Part shown: piece by piece, positions 15,886 to 25,945 of the stretch
Layout: the number at the start of each line of letters is the position of its first letter
Position numbering within the stretch: position 1 is the stretch's first letter
Source: CAWEHT01 sp963808455
Lineage (GTDB): Bacteria; Chloroflexota; Anaerolineae; CG2-30-64-16
Assembly (NCBI GenBank): GCA_963808455.1
Contig: CAWEHT010000208.1
Coordinates: 1-31,788 of the forward strand
DNA length: 31,788 nucleotides
Reading direction: 5' to 3'
Translations under genes and position numbers: made by a program
Notes under the pieces: model-generated
Database searches by the model: none
What the model saw: only the letters and a program-made list of their open reading frames with translations
What the model was told of the DNA's origin: nothing

Positions 15886-17069
15886 GTGCCCGGTCTGCCG
15901 CTCGCAAGCATCGAGCATTTTCCTCAGGCGTGATCAAGTGCCGGTTTGTCAGAATCGCATCATCAGATCCGAAGAGGAATCGACCACGGTTGGGCGTGGC
16001 CAACTCGGTCTGGCATGCTGCAGCGTGTGCGGTTTTGTCTACAACAGCAGCTTTGACCCGTCCCGCCTCCCCTACGGGCCCGACTACGACAACTCACAAA
16101 CATCGTCTCCTCATTTCAATAGCTACATCTCCGGTATCCTGGACTATCTGTTGGAACGGGGGCGGATCAGCAACGCCCACATCATCGAGATCGGCTGCGG
16201 CAATGGGCACTTCTTGCGCTCTCTGCTGGAACGGGACGCGAGCAATCGCGGTACCGGCTTCGACCCAAGCTACCAGGGCCCGCTCGCGGGCCTCGACGGG
16301 AGGCTCAGTTTCGAGCAGAGGTACTACGATGAAACCTGCGCCGGATTGACAGCAGACGTGGTCATATGTCGCCACGTTATCGAACACATCCCGAAGCCGC
16401 GGGATCTCCTGACGACAACACGTCGAGCGCTGGCCCATTCACCACGCGCGCTGGTCTTCTTCGAGACACCAAATGTCGAGTGGATCTTGCGACTTCAGGT
16501 TATCTGGGACTTCTTTTACGAGCACTGCTCGTACTTTTCCGCCGGCTCGCTGGCGACAGCATTTGTGGCCTGTGGCTTCCGTATCGAAAGAGTGAAGAAC
16601 GCATTCGGTGGCCAGTACCTGTGGCTGGAAGCGGTTCCCGAGATCGACGGAGGGCCGGGCCTGCCCGAGGTGGATGGATCAACCATCGCGCGGAGCGCGC
16701 GGCAATTTGCTGCTGCGGAACGGCAGCTGGTGGCCCAATGGACAGCCAGGCTGCGCGAAATGGCGAGCGAAGGGCCCGTGGCACTATGGGGCGCTGCCGC
16801 CAAAGGCGCCACATTCGGCAATCTCGTCGATCCAAACCGTGAACTGATCACTTGCGTGGTAGATTCTGAACCCCAACAAGCAAGGGGGATACTTGCCGGG
16901 CACGGGCCACCCGATCGTGGGGCTCGAGGGGTTGATCGACCGTGGGGTCCGGACCGCGTTGGTGCTGAATCCCAATTACTATGCCGAGAATCTGGCGCTG
17001 TTGGCGGCGTCACAGGCCGACATCCGACTGATCAACATGATGCAGCCGGATGCGGACCAGGAGGCATGA
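15869..17069 (+). CDS. Second C-methyltransferase-like SAM enzyme, frameshifted near 16870
   Basis: About 399 residues from the ATG at 15869 with GAGGGGAG just upstream. It has the same layout as the C-methyltransferase at 13155: an N-terminal zinc-type part (CPVC at 7-10, CCSVC near 50-54), SAM loop HIIEIGCGNGHFLRSLL (104-120), HVIEHIPKPRDLL and a C-terminal domain with VALWGAAAKGATFGNLV. An extra base near 16870 moves the frame; it then reads GGYLPGTGHPIVGLEGLIDR and VRTALVLNPNYYAENLALLA to the stop. It may methylate another sugar position or have a related non-methylating role. The next gene starts on the following base. Confidence 0.82.
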
Positions 17070-18525
17070 TTGCTCGAAAAGATACTGGTCCTGGGTGGAG
17101 GCCCCACAGGGCTGGGCGCAGCCTGGCGCTTGAATGCTCTTCACTATCCTAACTGGCATCTGTTCGAGCAGTTCGAGTGGCCGGGCGGGTTGTCGGCCTC
17201 CTGTGTGGATGAGCGGGGTTTCACCTGGGACTTCGGCGGACATGTATTGTTCAGCCATTATGGCTACTTCGATCAATTGATGAACGACCTCCTGACCCCG
17301 GAGGGCTGGCTACACCACGACCGTGCTTGCTACATCTGGCTGCGGGACCGCTTCGTGCCCTATCCATTTCAGCTCAACATCCGCTACCTGGATGCCCACG
17401 ACTGCGATGAGTGCCTGAGAGGCATAGAGTGGGCCGCGGAAAACGCGGCCTCGGCGCACCCCGCGAATTTTGCCGAGCACTTGTTGGCAAACTACGGTCC
17501 GGGGGTCACCCGCGATCTTCATGCGTCCCTACAATCAGAAGGTCTGGGCTTACGAGCCCGAGACCATGGATTACACGTGGGTTGGCGACCGCCTGGCGAC
17601 CGTGGACGTGGAGCGCATTCGTGGCAATGTCCTGGCGGGGCGCGACGATGTCTCGTGGGGACCCAATAATCGGTTTCGCTTCCCGAAGAGGGGCGGCACG
17701 GGAGCCATCTGGCAAAGACTTGCCGGAACGCTTCCACCTGGCCAGCTGCATTACGGGATGCAGGCCATCGGGATCGATGTCGGAGCCCACCGGCTCACCT
17801 TCGCAAACGGGCTGACCAGCGACTACGACCTGCTGGTCAGCACGATACCGCTGGACCAACTGCTCAGCATGAGCAATCTGCGGCCAGCGATCAGGTTGGC
17901 CGGCCGGTCGCTGATGCACTCATCGACTCACGTCATCGGTGTCGGTCTGCGCGGCCAACCAGGCAAGAATGTGGCTTCCAAGAGCTGGCTCTATTTTCCC
18001 GAAGCCGACGTCCCCTTCTACCGGGTCACCGTTTTCAGCAACTACTCTCCAAACAACGTTCCCGACCCCACGCAGTACTGGTCGCTCATGGCGGAGGTGG
18101 CCGAGTCACCCGCCAGGCCAGTTGACGCTCGAAGCATAGTGCGGGCCGTCTGTGCCGGGTTGGAGCAGACTGGCCTGATCGGTGACCCGGGAGCTGTGAC
18201 ACATACATGGTACCGGCGTCTTGAGCACGGCTATCCGACGCCATTTTGCGGTCGCGATGCGGTGGTCGATCCGCTGCTGGCGACACTGCAGGAATCTTCC
18301 ATCTTCAGCCGCGGCCGGTTCGGGGCATGGAAATATGAGGTAGCCAACCAGGATCACTGTTTTGCTCAAGGTGTGGAGGTGATAGACAGTGTCCTGCAGA
18401 ATGTGCCAGAGAAGACCTTGAAACTGCCGCAGCGGCGAACTTCGGAGCCAGCTTACCTCGTCCACGATGACCGGCACGCTGACGAGTTGGCGCAATGTGC
18501 GTCAGTACCTGGCGCTTCGCTCTGA
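17070..18525 (+). CDS. FAD-dependent UDP-galactopyranose mutase-like protein, frameshifted near 17515
   Basis: A flavoprotein of about 485 residues from a TTG start that follows the previous stop directly. ILVLGGGPTGLGAAWRL (5-21) binds FAD, FEQFEWPGGLSASC and FTWDFGGHVLFSHYGYF follow the mutase/protoporphyrinogen-oxidase layout. After a one-base frame change near 17515 come IFMRPYNQKVWAYEPETMD, FRFPKRGGTGAIWQRLA, LLVSTIPLDQLL and RFGAWKYEVANQDHCFAQGV. It could convert a pyranose sugar to its furanose form, or be an oxidase of a related sugar. The divergent sequence does not let me decide. Operon position supports a sugar role. Confidence 0.8.
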
Positions 18526-18561
18526 GACCGGCTGTGCCGCGTGACTAGCGTTGGAGGCATC

Positions 18562-20742
18562 ATGAGTTCGATCTATTTCGGTTCTGGGGCAAATGTCAAC
18601 TACATTGTCAAGGCATTGCCTTGGCTCTGTACGGTGAACGAATTCTCGCCCTTTCACAACTTCTTCGTGTGCGTAGACACCAACCCGATCCCGGAGCTTG
18701 TGGCAGCTTTGCCTCGGATCAGCTTCATACCGATGTCTATTCGCCAGGACCAGGCCCCGGCGCCTAATTTCTGCCTTCAGCATGGCTCGTTTCTCGATCC
18801 GTCGGCCATTCCGAATGACGCGATCGTGATATATACCGATGGCGACCTCGCGATGCAGCGGCCCCCGATGGCGGAGGAAACCGCCCGCCTGGAAGCGCTC
18901 GACGACGGCGAGGCCATGCTGGGTTGGAATCGCGATGACCGCGATACCTTGCTATGGGCTTCTGAGCTCCAACAGCCTACCCTCCCACTGGGTGAGTTGG
19001 ACCGGCGGTTCGGGAACAGGCTGGGCAAAATGCCCGTGTACAACACGGGTGTCCTGATTGCCAGGGCCTCCACCTACCGGTGCCTGTACCGTCTCTACGT
19101 GGCCAACTATTCTCGCATCGACGGCTTGTTCAAACACTACGCCAAACAACAATGGCTTCTATGCTTCCTTCTTGATACGGAGGGCTTCAAAGTCACGCCT
19201 TTGGATTGGGACATGCATGCTCATGGTCACCTTGGACTGCCACCGGATATGCAGGTTCGCGAGAACAAGGTCACTTATCGAGGGAAACCCGTCTGGCTCC
19301 GGCACAAGCTGGGCGCGCCGTGGACGCCCGTGGACCTCAATCCTTCATGGTTGCCCGAAGGCATTCACCCTGCCGGTCTGCGGTCGCCAAGGCCGAGCCC
19401 CGTTCCAACGACGGGTGCCGCTGCCGCCCATGACCAGGACGGGCCCAATTCGAAGGCTGCCGGGCCAGAGCCGGGGACAGAGCAATCGCTGAGATCTGCC
19501 GCTGGGGCCGGCCAGCGGGTTCCTCGGCGGCTGCGTGTGCTGCTGATCGAGCCCTGGTATGGATACAAGGAAGCAGTTGCCTGGATTCCCCTGGGTAAGC
19601 TTTATCTATCTGCGGTGCTGCGCGATCATGGCTTCCAGGTCAGGCTCGTGGACTGGGCCAAACATGAGGTCACGATGCAAGATGTGGCCGCGCTCGTGCG
19701 AGAGTTCAAACCCGATGTGGTCGGCACGGGCGGGATGACCGTCCAGTCGTCCAGCACGAGACAACTCTCGCAGATGCTGCGACAGGCATGCGATCCCCAT
19801 ACACTGCTCATTGGCGGCGGGATTCATTTCACGTTGATGCCCGAGGAAGGCGTAGACCTCTTTGATCTCACCGCGGTGGGAGAGGGCGAACGAACGATGC
19901 TCGAGGTCTGCGAGCGATTCGAGCAGATGGGGGCAAGCAAGGACCTGGCTGGTTTCAGAGACATCCCAGGGCTCTGTTTTCGAGCCAAGGATGGTCACAT
20001 CGAAAGGACTGGAGAGCGCGAGTTCATTGCCGATCTCGATTCACTTCCTCTGCCGGCGCTCGACCTGATCGACATCCATGCCTACGATGACCATCTCGTA
20101 TCCGGTGAACGGGCGGTCAGCATCATGACTGCTCGCGGTTGTCCTTTTGATTGTGAATTCTGCGCGTCGCCGCAGCTGTACAAAAGAAAGGTGCGCTCCC
20201 ATTCCCTGGACTATGCCTTCGAGATGATCGACTACCTGAACAAGCGGACGGGGCGGGATTGTCTCAGGATCATGGATGATACTTTCACCATGGACCAGCG
20301 CCGGGTGATCGAGTTCTGCGATCGCATCACCAGGATGGGCAAGCGTTACAACATGACATGCTTGACCCACGTCAAGGTCAGCGCCGGACGTGGCGACATG
20401 TTCCGCGCCATGAAGCAGGCCGGCTTCTCCATAGTTGCGCTGGGCATCGAGTCGGGCAATGACAGCATCCTCCAGCTGATCAACAAGCGGACCACGACAG
20501 CCGGGACGGCTGAAACGATAGGCCAGATCCGCCGGGCGGGCATTGCGGTTGAAGGCCTCTTCATGGTCGGCAATATTGGCGAAACCAGAGCGACCATCGA
20601 GGACAGCATTCGCTTTGCCAAAGAGCACAACCCCGCTTTCTCGGGTTCCCGGCGCATGGGCTACAACTGGTTCCAATTCACCACGCCATTCCCGGGCTCG
20701 CGGCTCTTTCAAGAAGCTGCCAAGTATGGCACGGTCCTGCCC
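18562..20742 (+). CDS. Giant glycan-assembly protein, part 1: GT-A-like domain, linker and B12-binding radical SAM domain
   Basis: The first part of a reading frame that appears to run to 25917 through three one-base errors. I chose the ATG at 18562, which has TTGGAGG 5 bases upstream. Residues 1-270 look like a GT8-type GT-A glycosyltransferase: IYFGSGANVNYIVKALPWLC, then AIVIYTDGDLAMQRP with a DGD metal motif at 93-95, and MPVYNTGVLIAR. Residues 275-325 form an Ala/Pro/Gly linker. Residues 325-470 are a B12-binding domain (VVGTGGMTVQSSS, LLIGGGIHFTLMPEEG, VGEGERTM), and 515-735 a radical SAM domain with MTARGCPFDCEFC (Cys527, 531, 534). B12-radical SAM enzymes often methylate unreactive carbons, which would suit sugar modification, but the target is unknown. 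The frame ends falsely at 20808; the true continuation shifts near 20743. Confidence 0.82.
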
Positions 20743-20743
20743 G

Positions 20744-21524
20744 TTCAACTTCGGCCGTTACACGCATCAGGAGCCCGTGTTCATCCCGGATGGGCTGACG
20801 GCAGCTGAGATGATTGCCCTGCGCAACCGCGCTCTTGCCGAGACCAATGTGACAATCGAGCAGGCAATACCGCAGCAAGCCGAGGCCCCCGGCCGTTTTG
20901 TGGGCGGCAATTGCGGCGGAGGCGGCAACGGTGCCACAAACGCTTTTCCTGGCCCCGCGCTGCCTGGGCTGGCGCGTGCCCAGGCCGATGCTCCGACCGT
21001 CACCGTCGGGTTGCCGGTCTACGACGGCGAGCGGTACCTCTCGGGTGCCCTGGATTCGCTGCTGCAACAGGACTACCCGAACCTTCAGGTGCTGGTCTGC
21101 GACAACGCTTCCACGGACAGCACCCCAGCGATCTGCGAAGAATATGCCGCCAAAGATAGTCGCGTCCAGGTACATCGCAACGCGACGAATATCGGCGCAA
21201 GCCGGAACTTCGAGAGAGTCTTCCAGTTATCCACCGGAAGATACTTTGCCTGGGCTGCCTACGATGACCGGTGGGACAGGAGCTACATCAGCAAGTGCGT
21301 TGCCGAACTCGAGAGGCATCCAGAGGCAGTGCTGTGCTTTAGTGAGGTGTCCTTCATCGATGAAAAGGGTGGCCCGGCCCCCACAGTCTGGCATCAGGAG
21401 GGCACGCTGGGAATGGATGTCGTCAGCCGGGTGCACTCACTCTTCAAGCGCTGGGGCTGGTACGCGGTCTACGGCGTGATGCGGCCCGAAGCGCTAAAGC
21501 AGGTGAGGATTTTCCAGCAGGGCG
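20744..21524 (+). CDS. Giant glycan-assembly protein, part 2: end of radical SAM module and GT2 domain
   Basis: Direct continuation of part 1 after a one-base shift: FNFGRYTHQEPVFIPDGLTA completes the radical SAM module, with no stop or convincing new start before the next domain. A Gly/Pro-rich linker (20850-20990) leads into a GT2 glycosyltransferase: PTVTVGLPVYDGERYLSGAL, DSLLQQDYPNLQVLVCDNAS, TDSTPAICEEYAAKDSRVQV, NIGASRNFERVFQLSTGRYF and AWAAYDDRWDRSY, which holds the DD metal pair. The next shift is near 21520. The module pairs a modifying enzyme with a sugar transferase in one chain. Confidence 0.8.
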
Positions 21525-22595
21525 TTGGGCCGGATCTTTGTGCTGCTGCTGGACCTCGCCATACTGGGGCCGTTTGCCAAGGTGCCGGAAGCCTTGTTCA
21601 TGTATCGGACTTTCGCAGCCAAGAGTGCCAAGGATGAGGTGGCTAATCTGGACCTGCAGCAGGATCGCGAGGCTACCGCCGAGTACCACACCTCTCTCGG
21701 TCGGGATGTCACGACGACGCTGTGGGAGAGCAAGCTGGACCTGGCCACCAGGCTGCAGGTCTATGCCGACTTCATCCAAACCCTGACGCTGACCAACATC
21801 GTCTGGCGCAATGCGATTCTGAACGAGCATCCCCTGCAAGTTCCCAGGGATAGCAGCCCCGAGTCTATCCAACAGGCGCTGGCACGCCATCTGTCCCTCC
21901 TTGTGGCGCCCCGGGACGCTGCGGATGGTCAACGGGAAGTTGCGGACGGTCAAGAGGATCGTCGCACGCAGGGCACGAGCCAGGCAGCGCCGTCGCAGCA
22001 AGATGCGGCGCAGGGCACGAGCCAGGCAGCGCCTTCGCAGCAAGATGCGGCGCAGCGTGCGAGCCAGGCAGTCCCGTCGCAGCAGGACGCGGCGCAGCGT
22101 GCGAGCCAGGCAGCGCCTTCGCAGCAAGACGCGGCGCAGCGTGCGAGCCAGGCAGCGCCTTCGCAGCAAGACGCGGCGCAGCGTGCGAGCCAGGCAGCGC
22201 CTTCGCAGCAGGACGCGGCGCAGCCGGCGGCCCGGCCCCTGCGGCGCAGCGTGCTCTGGCACGCGCCCATCTATGACCCAAGCGGCTATGCCGACGAGGC
22301 CCGGAACTTCCTTCTCGCCCTGGACCGGCAGCACTTGCCCCTCGCGGCACGGCCGATCGGCCGTCAGTCACCCACCTACCGCTCGCAGCTCGACCCCCAG
22401 GCACAGCAGGCCCTGGATCGGATCATGCAGAAGCCGGTGGGCCCGGGCTTCATCAGCGTGATCCACTTTCCGGCCTACACTTTCCAACGCCTCCAGGAGG
22501 CGGGCTATCATGTCGGTCGAGTGATGTTCGAGACCGATGGGCTGCCTGGCGACTGGGTCGCCAGGTGCAACGAGATGGACGAGATTCTGGGTGCC
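21525..22595 (+). CDS. Giant glycan-assembly protein, part 3: end of GT2, repeat linker, start of first GT4
   Basis: After the second shift the frame reads LDLAILGPFAKVPEALFMYR and TFAAKSAKDEVANLDLQQ, the end of the GT2 module. A helical stretch and then six copies of a 14-residue repeat (21972-22223) form a long Ala/Gln/Ser linker. From 22245, SVLWHAPIYDPSGYADEARN opens a GT4-type glycosyltransferase, with FISVIHFPAYTFQRLQEAGY and VMFETDGLPGDWVARCNEMD. The third shift lies near 22597, inside the phrase that reads DEI-WVPTDFN in full, a typical GT4 motif. This phrase spans the shift, which strongly supports a single gene. Confidence 0.8.
21972..22223 (+). repeat. Six in-frame copies of a 42-bp repeat (14-residue linker)
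   Basis: Six contiguous 42-base units encode (G/R)(T/A)SQA(A/V)PSQQDAAQ. Units 1-2 carry GTS, units 3-6 carry RAS, and unit 3 has V for A. Third-position differences (GAT/GAC, CAA/CAG) show that copies are not all recent. The repeat length keeps the frame, so it is a protein linker of about 84 residues between the GT2 and first GT4 modules. Copy number may vary between strains, and short-read assembly could miscount it. Confidence 0.95.
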
Positions 22596-22596
22596 C

Positions 22597-25500
22597 ACAG
22601 ATTTCAACCTGAAGACCTTCCGGGAGGCCGGCGTGCGCAGCAAGCTGGTCAAGGTGCCGGGAGGGATCGACAGCTCGCGCTTTCGCCCCGGCCTCGAGCC
22701 GCTCCCGATCCCGGGGGCTCGCGGCACGGTCTTCCTTGCCGTCTTCGAGTGGATCTTCCGCAAGGGTTGGGACGTGCTGCTGCGCGCCTGGGCCGGGGCT
22801 TTCAAGCCCGACGATAACGTCTCGCTGGTGCTGCGCACCTACCCGATGAATGCTACAGAGGGCGTTGCCTCAGGGCCGGAGATCAGCGCGCGCATCGACC
22901 GGTTCCTGGCCGGCGAGCTTGGCCTGCGCCGCGACCAGGTCGCTCCCATCGTGGTGCTTGGCGAGCAGATACCCGAGGCCGACCTGCCGCGGCTGTTTGC
23001 CGCTGCCAACGCCTACGTGGCGCCCTCGCGAGGCGAAGGGTGGGGGCGGCCCCAGATGCAAGCCATGGCTTGCGGCCTGCCGGTCATCGCCACGCGCTGG
23101 AGCGGCAACCTCGAATTCATGGGCGACGATAACAGCCTCCTCCTGGACGTCGAGGGCCTGGTCGAGATCGACGAGCGGGCGGAAATCCCCTTCTATCGGG
23201 GGCAGCATTGGGCGGAGCCGTCGGCGGGCCACCTGGCTCGCTTGCTGCGCGAGGTCGTCGAAGAGCCCGCCCGGATGTCTGAGATCGGCAGGCGTGCCCG
23301 GCTGGATGTCGAGGGGCGCTGGACCTGGGATCACGCGGCGGCGGTAGCCGCCAGCCGGCTGGCGGACATCGAGTCTGAGCTGAGCCAGCGCCGCAGGACG
23401 GCGGCAAGGGCTGCCGGCAAAGCTCTCACGATCGCTCGGGAAGGCTCGATCTTCGTCAATCACTCTCTGGCACTGGTCAACCGCGAGCTCTGTCTGGGAC
23501 TGATCGACGGCGGGCACGAGGTTTCGTTGGTGCCTTATGAGCCGCACCAATTCGGCGCCGAGGCCGACCCTCGTTTTGCCCCACTGGAGCGCCGGATGAA
23601 GGCCATGCTCTCCCGGCCTGCTGACATCCACGTGCGCCACCAATGGCCGCCTAACTTCACGCCGCCGGCGCAGGGACATTGGGTCGTGATGCAGCCCTGG
23701 GAGTTCGGCAGCATCCCACGCACCTGGATCGAGAGGATGCGCGCCGAGGTGGATGAAGTCTGGGCCTATACGGATTTCGTGCGCCAATGCTATATCGCCG
23801 ATGGGATGCCGCCCGAGCGAGTCCACATTGTGCCGTTGGGCGCAAACACGCAGAGGTTCAACCCCGCTGCCGCACCTCGGCGCCTCAGCACGCAGAAGCG
23901 CTACAAGTTCCTGTTCGTTGGCGGGACCATCTATCGCAAGGGTCCCGACATCCTGCTGAATGCCTACAGGCAAGCATTCAGCGCTAAGGACGACGTCTGC
24001 CTGGTGATCAAGGACATGGGTGGCGAATCGTTCTACAAAGGCCAGACCGCCGCGGAGTACATCCGGCAAGTCCAGCGCGACCCGAACGCGCCGGAGATCC
24101 TCTACCTGACCGAAAACATGGCTCCCGGCGACCTGCCCGGGCTCTACACCGCATGTGATTGTCTCGTGCATCCTTACCGGGGCGAAGGTTTTGGGCTGCC
24201 GATCGCGGAAGCCATGGCCTGCAGCTTGCCCGTCATCGTCACGGGAGCTGGCGCCTGCCTTGACTTCTGCGACGAATCCGTTGCCTACCTGATCCCCGCG
24301 CGGAAGCTGATGCTGCCGGAAAAGCGCATCGGGGATCTGGAGACTGTGAACTTGCCCTTCATGTACGAACCCGACACGAACGCTCTGGCCGCCCTGATGC
24401 GCGGGGCCTACAGCGACCCTGAGCGCGCACGCTCGGTCGGCGAGCGGGCCAGCCGGCGCATCCAGGAGCACTGGACGTGGCAGCACGCGGCGGCGCGCGC
24501 CGTCGAACGGATGAACGCGCTGCGAGGCCAGCCGGTCAGGCGCCAGGCGATAGTATCGGCGCCACGCCCCTCAGCACGGCCAGTCCCCTCTACTGCAGCG
24601 CCGGACGGCAAGACGGGCTCCGGCAATGGCTCGGTTCCGGCTGGGTTGGCCCTGGTGATAAACGCCACCGGCAAGGTGGACGACGCCTTCTGGCCGTCGC
24701 TGGTCTCCACCGTGTCGCAGCCCCTGGCCATCAGGGTGGTAGGTGGGGGGATCTCCAAGCTAGGCGTGGAGCGGCGCGGCGCAGCGCCGCTGCCGGACGG
24801 CTGGCGCCTGGAGGAGGGCGGGGAATCGTTGCCCGGCGCTCTCAATCAGGCGCTGCGTGAGCCAGATCGGCAAATGGTGGTCTTGTTATCGTCTGATACT
24901 GTGTTGACGCCCACCTGGCTCGATCGTCTCCTGGCGGTCTTCGGGCGCGATCCGCAAACCCTGGCTGCCGGTCCGATGGCAAACCATGCGCCCAAGCCTC
25001 AGAACGTCGCGGCGCAGTATCAGGGCACGGGCAAACCGTTGGCCAGGTTTGCGGAGGCGCGGGCCGGGCAGCACCCGGGCGAAGTGAAAGTGGTGCCTTA
25101 CCTGGCAGGCTTCTGTCTGGCGCTTGGTGTCGAGCGGTGCCGAGATGTGGGCCTGCTCGCCGAGGATCAGGCGCTTGAGTCTGCCCTGTGGGACTATCTG
25201 GCGCGCGCCAGGACGTCGGGGCATCGCCTGGTGGTCGCGGCTGACGTCTACATTCATCACGACAAGCTGACACCCGAAGAAGGGTCAGGCTTCGACGCAC
25301 GGGCCGCCGAGGAACAGGCCAGGCAAGGAATCCTTGCCCGGGGCCAGGCGGCCCTGGAGGCCGGTGAACTCGACCAGGCCGATCAGATATTTGCCTCGTT
25401 GATCGACAGGTTCCCGGACGCCATCGAGGGCTATGCGGCCCGCAGTGCGGTCCTGATCGCGGGCGGTCGCCATGCCGAGGCCGTGCCGTTGTTGCGCCGG

Positions 25501-25917
25501 GCGATCGAATTGAACGGCCGGCTATCGTCGCTCCAAAACATGTTGGGCAACGCCCTCAGCCATAGCGGCGATCTTGGGGGCGCAGAGATGGCTTTCAGGC
25601 AAGCTTGCCGGGCCGACCCCACCGACATGGAGGGCCGGCTCAACCTGATCGACCTGTGCCGGGCCCAGGAGCGCTATGCGGAAGCGACTGCCCTGGTGAA
25701 GGATGCGCTGAGCGTGAACCGTGACCACCCCGACGTTCTGGCGTCCTTCGGAGCGCTGAGTTTGCAGCTGGGCCAGCCGAAGGCGGCGCAGGCAGCCCTG
25801 GCCAGGCTGCGGGCAGTCCGGCCCGACCATCCGCAGGTACACGTCCTGGACGCGGCGCTGGCAGAGGCGAGGGCGGGGGAGATCGAGCCGGTGCACGCCG
25901 GAGCGAATGGGTTATAA
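22597..25917 (+). CDS. Giant glycan-assembly protein, part 4: two GT4 domains, GT2-like domain and TPR repeats
   Basis: The longest uninterrupted part, about 1,106 residues. The first GT4 continues with VPTDFNLKTFREAGV and has the donor-binding SRGEGWGRPQMQAMACGLPV. A second GT4 (23425-24530) starts at IFVNHSLALVNRELCLGLID and has YKFLFVGGTIYRKGPDILLN and YRGEGFGLPIAEAMACSLPV. After a Pro/Ser linker comes a reduced GT2-like domain (24640-25290; MVVLLSSDTVLTPTWLDRLL, PYLAGFCLALGVERCRDVGL), which seems to lack a clear DxD. The end is TPR (GQAALEAGELDQADQIFASL; AVPLLRRAIELNGRLSSLQN). All four parts together would make about 2,450 residues. It probably builds several linkages of one glycan, possibly directly on flagellin with the TPRs binding the acceptor; this is inference. 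Confidence 0.87.
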   Translation, partial: TDFNLKTFREAGVRSKLVKVPGGIDSSRFRPGLEPLPIPGARGTVFLAVFEWIFRKGWDVLLRAWAGAFKPDDNVSLVLRTYPMNATEGVASGPEISARIDRFLAGELGLRRDQVAPIVVLGEQIPEADLPRLFAAANAYVAPSRGEGWGRPQMQAMACGLPVIATRWSGNLEFMGDDNSLLLDVEGLVEIDERAEIPFYRGQHWAEPSAGHLARLLREVVEEPARMSEIGRRARLDVEGRWTWDHAAAVAASRLADIESELSQRRRTAARAAGKALTIAREGSIFVNHSLALVNRELCLGLIDGGHEVSLVPYEPHQFGAEADPRFAPLERRMKAMLSRPADIHVRHQWPPNFTPPAQGHWVVMQPWEFGSIPRTWIERMRAEVDEVWAYTDFVRQCYIADGMPPERVHIVPLGANTQRFNPAAAPRRLSTQKRYKFLFVGGTIYRKGPDILLNAYRQAFSAKDDVCLVIKDMGGESFYKGQTAAEYIRQVQRDPNAPEILYLTENMAPGDLPGLYTACDCLVHPYRGEGFGLPIAEAMACSLPVIVTGAGACLDFCDESVAYLIPARKLMLPEKRIGDLETVNLPFMYEPDTNALAALMRGAYSDPERARSVGERASRRIQEHWTWQHAAARAVERMNALRGQPVRRQAIVSAPRPSARPVPSTAAPDGKTGSGNGSVPAGLALVINATGKVDDAFWPSLVSTVSQPLAIRVVGGGISKLGVERRGAAPLPDGWRLEEGGESLPGALNQALREPDRQMVVLLSSDTVLTPTWLDRLLAVFGRDPQTLAAGPMANHAPKPQNVAAQYQGTGKPLARFAEARAGQHPGEVKVVPYLAGFCLALGVERCRDVGLLAEDQALESALWDYLARARTSGHRLVVAADVYIHHDKLTPEEGSGFDARAAEEQARQGILARGQAALEAGELDQADQIFASLIDRFPDAIEGYAARSAVLIAGGRHAEAVPLLRRAIELNGRLSSLQNMLGNALSHSGDLGGAEMAFRQACRADPTDMEGRLNLIDLCRAQERYAEATALVKDALSVNRDHPDVLASFGALSLQLGQPKAAQAALARLRAVRPDHPQVHVLDAALAEARAGEIEPVHAGANGL

Positions 25918-25918
25918 T
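25913..25918 (+). promoter_or_regulatory. Candidate -10 for the S33 peptidase gene
   Basis: TATAAT, a perfect -10 hexamer, overlaps the last codons of the giant gene and ends 27 bases before the ATG at 25946. The sequence 17 bases upstream (GGTGCA) is a poor -35. It would let the peptidase be expressed apart from the operon. Confidence 0.4.
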
Positions 25919-25945
25919 GCTTCCCACTCAGCTACAGGGAAAACG

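Noticed and set aside
20543..20740. Possible independent start of a GT2 gene at 20543
   Set aside because: This region codes for the radical SAM module in the first frame; the second frame only becomes meaningful after about 20744, so the apparent start is a by-product of the frame change.
21972..22223. Short regular repeats that could suggest a CRISPR array
   Set aside because: The units are contiguous without unique spacers, are 42 bases long and keep the reading frame of a protein linker.
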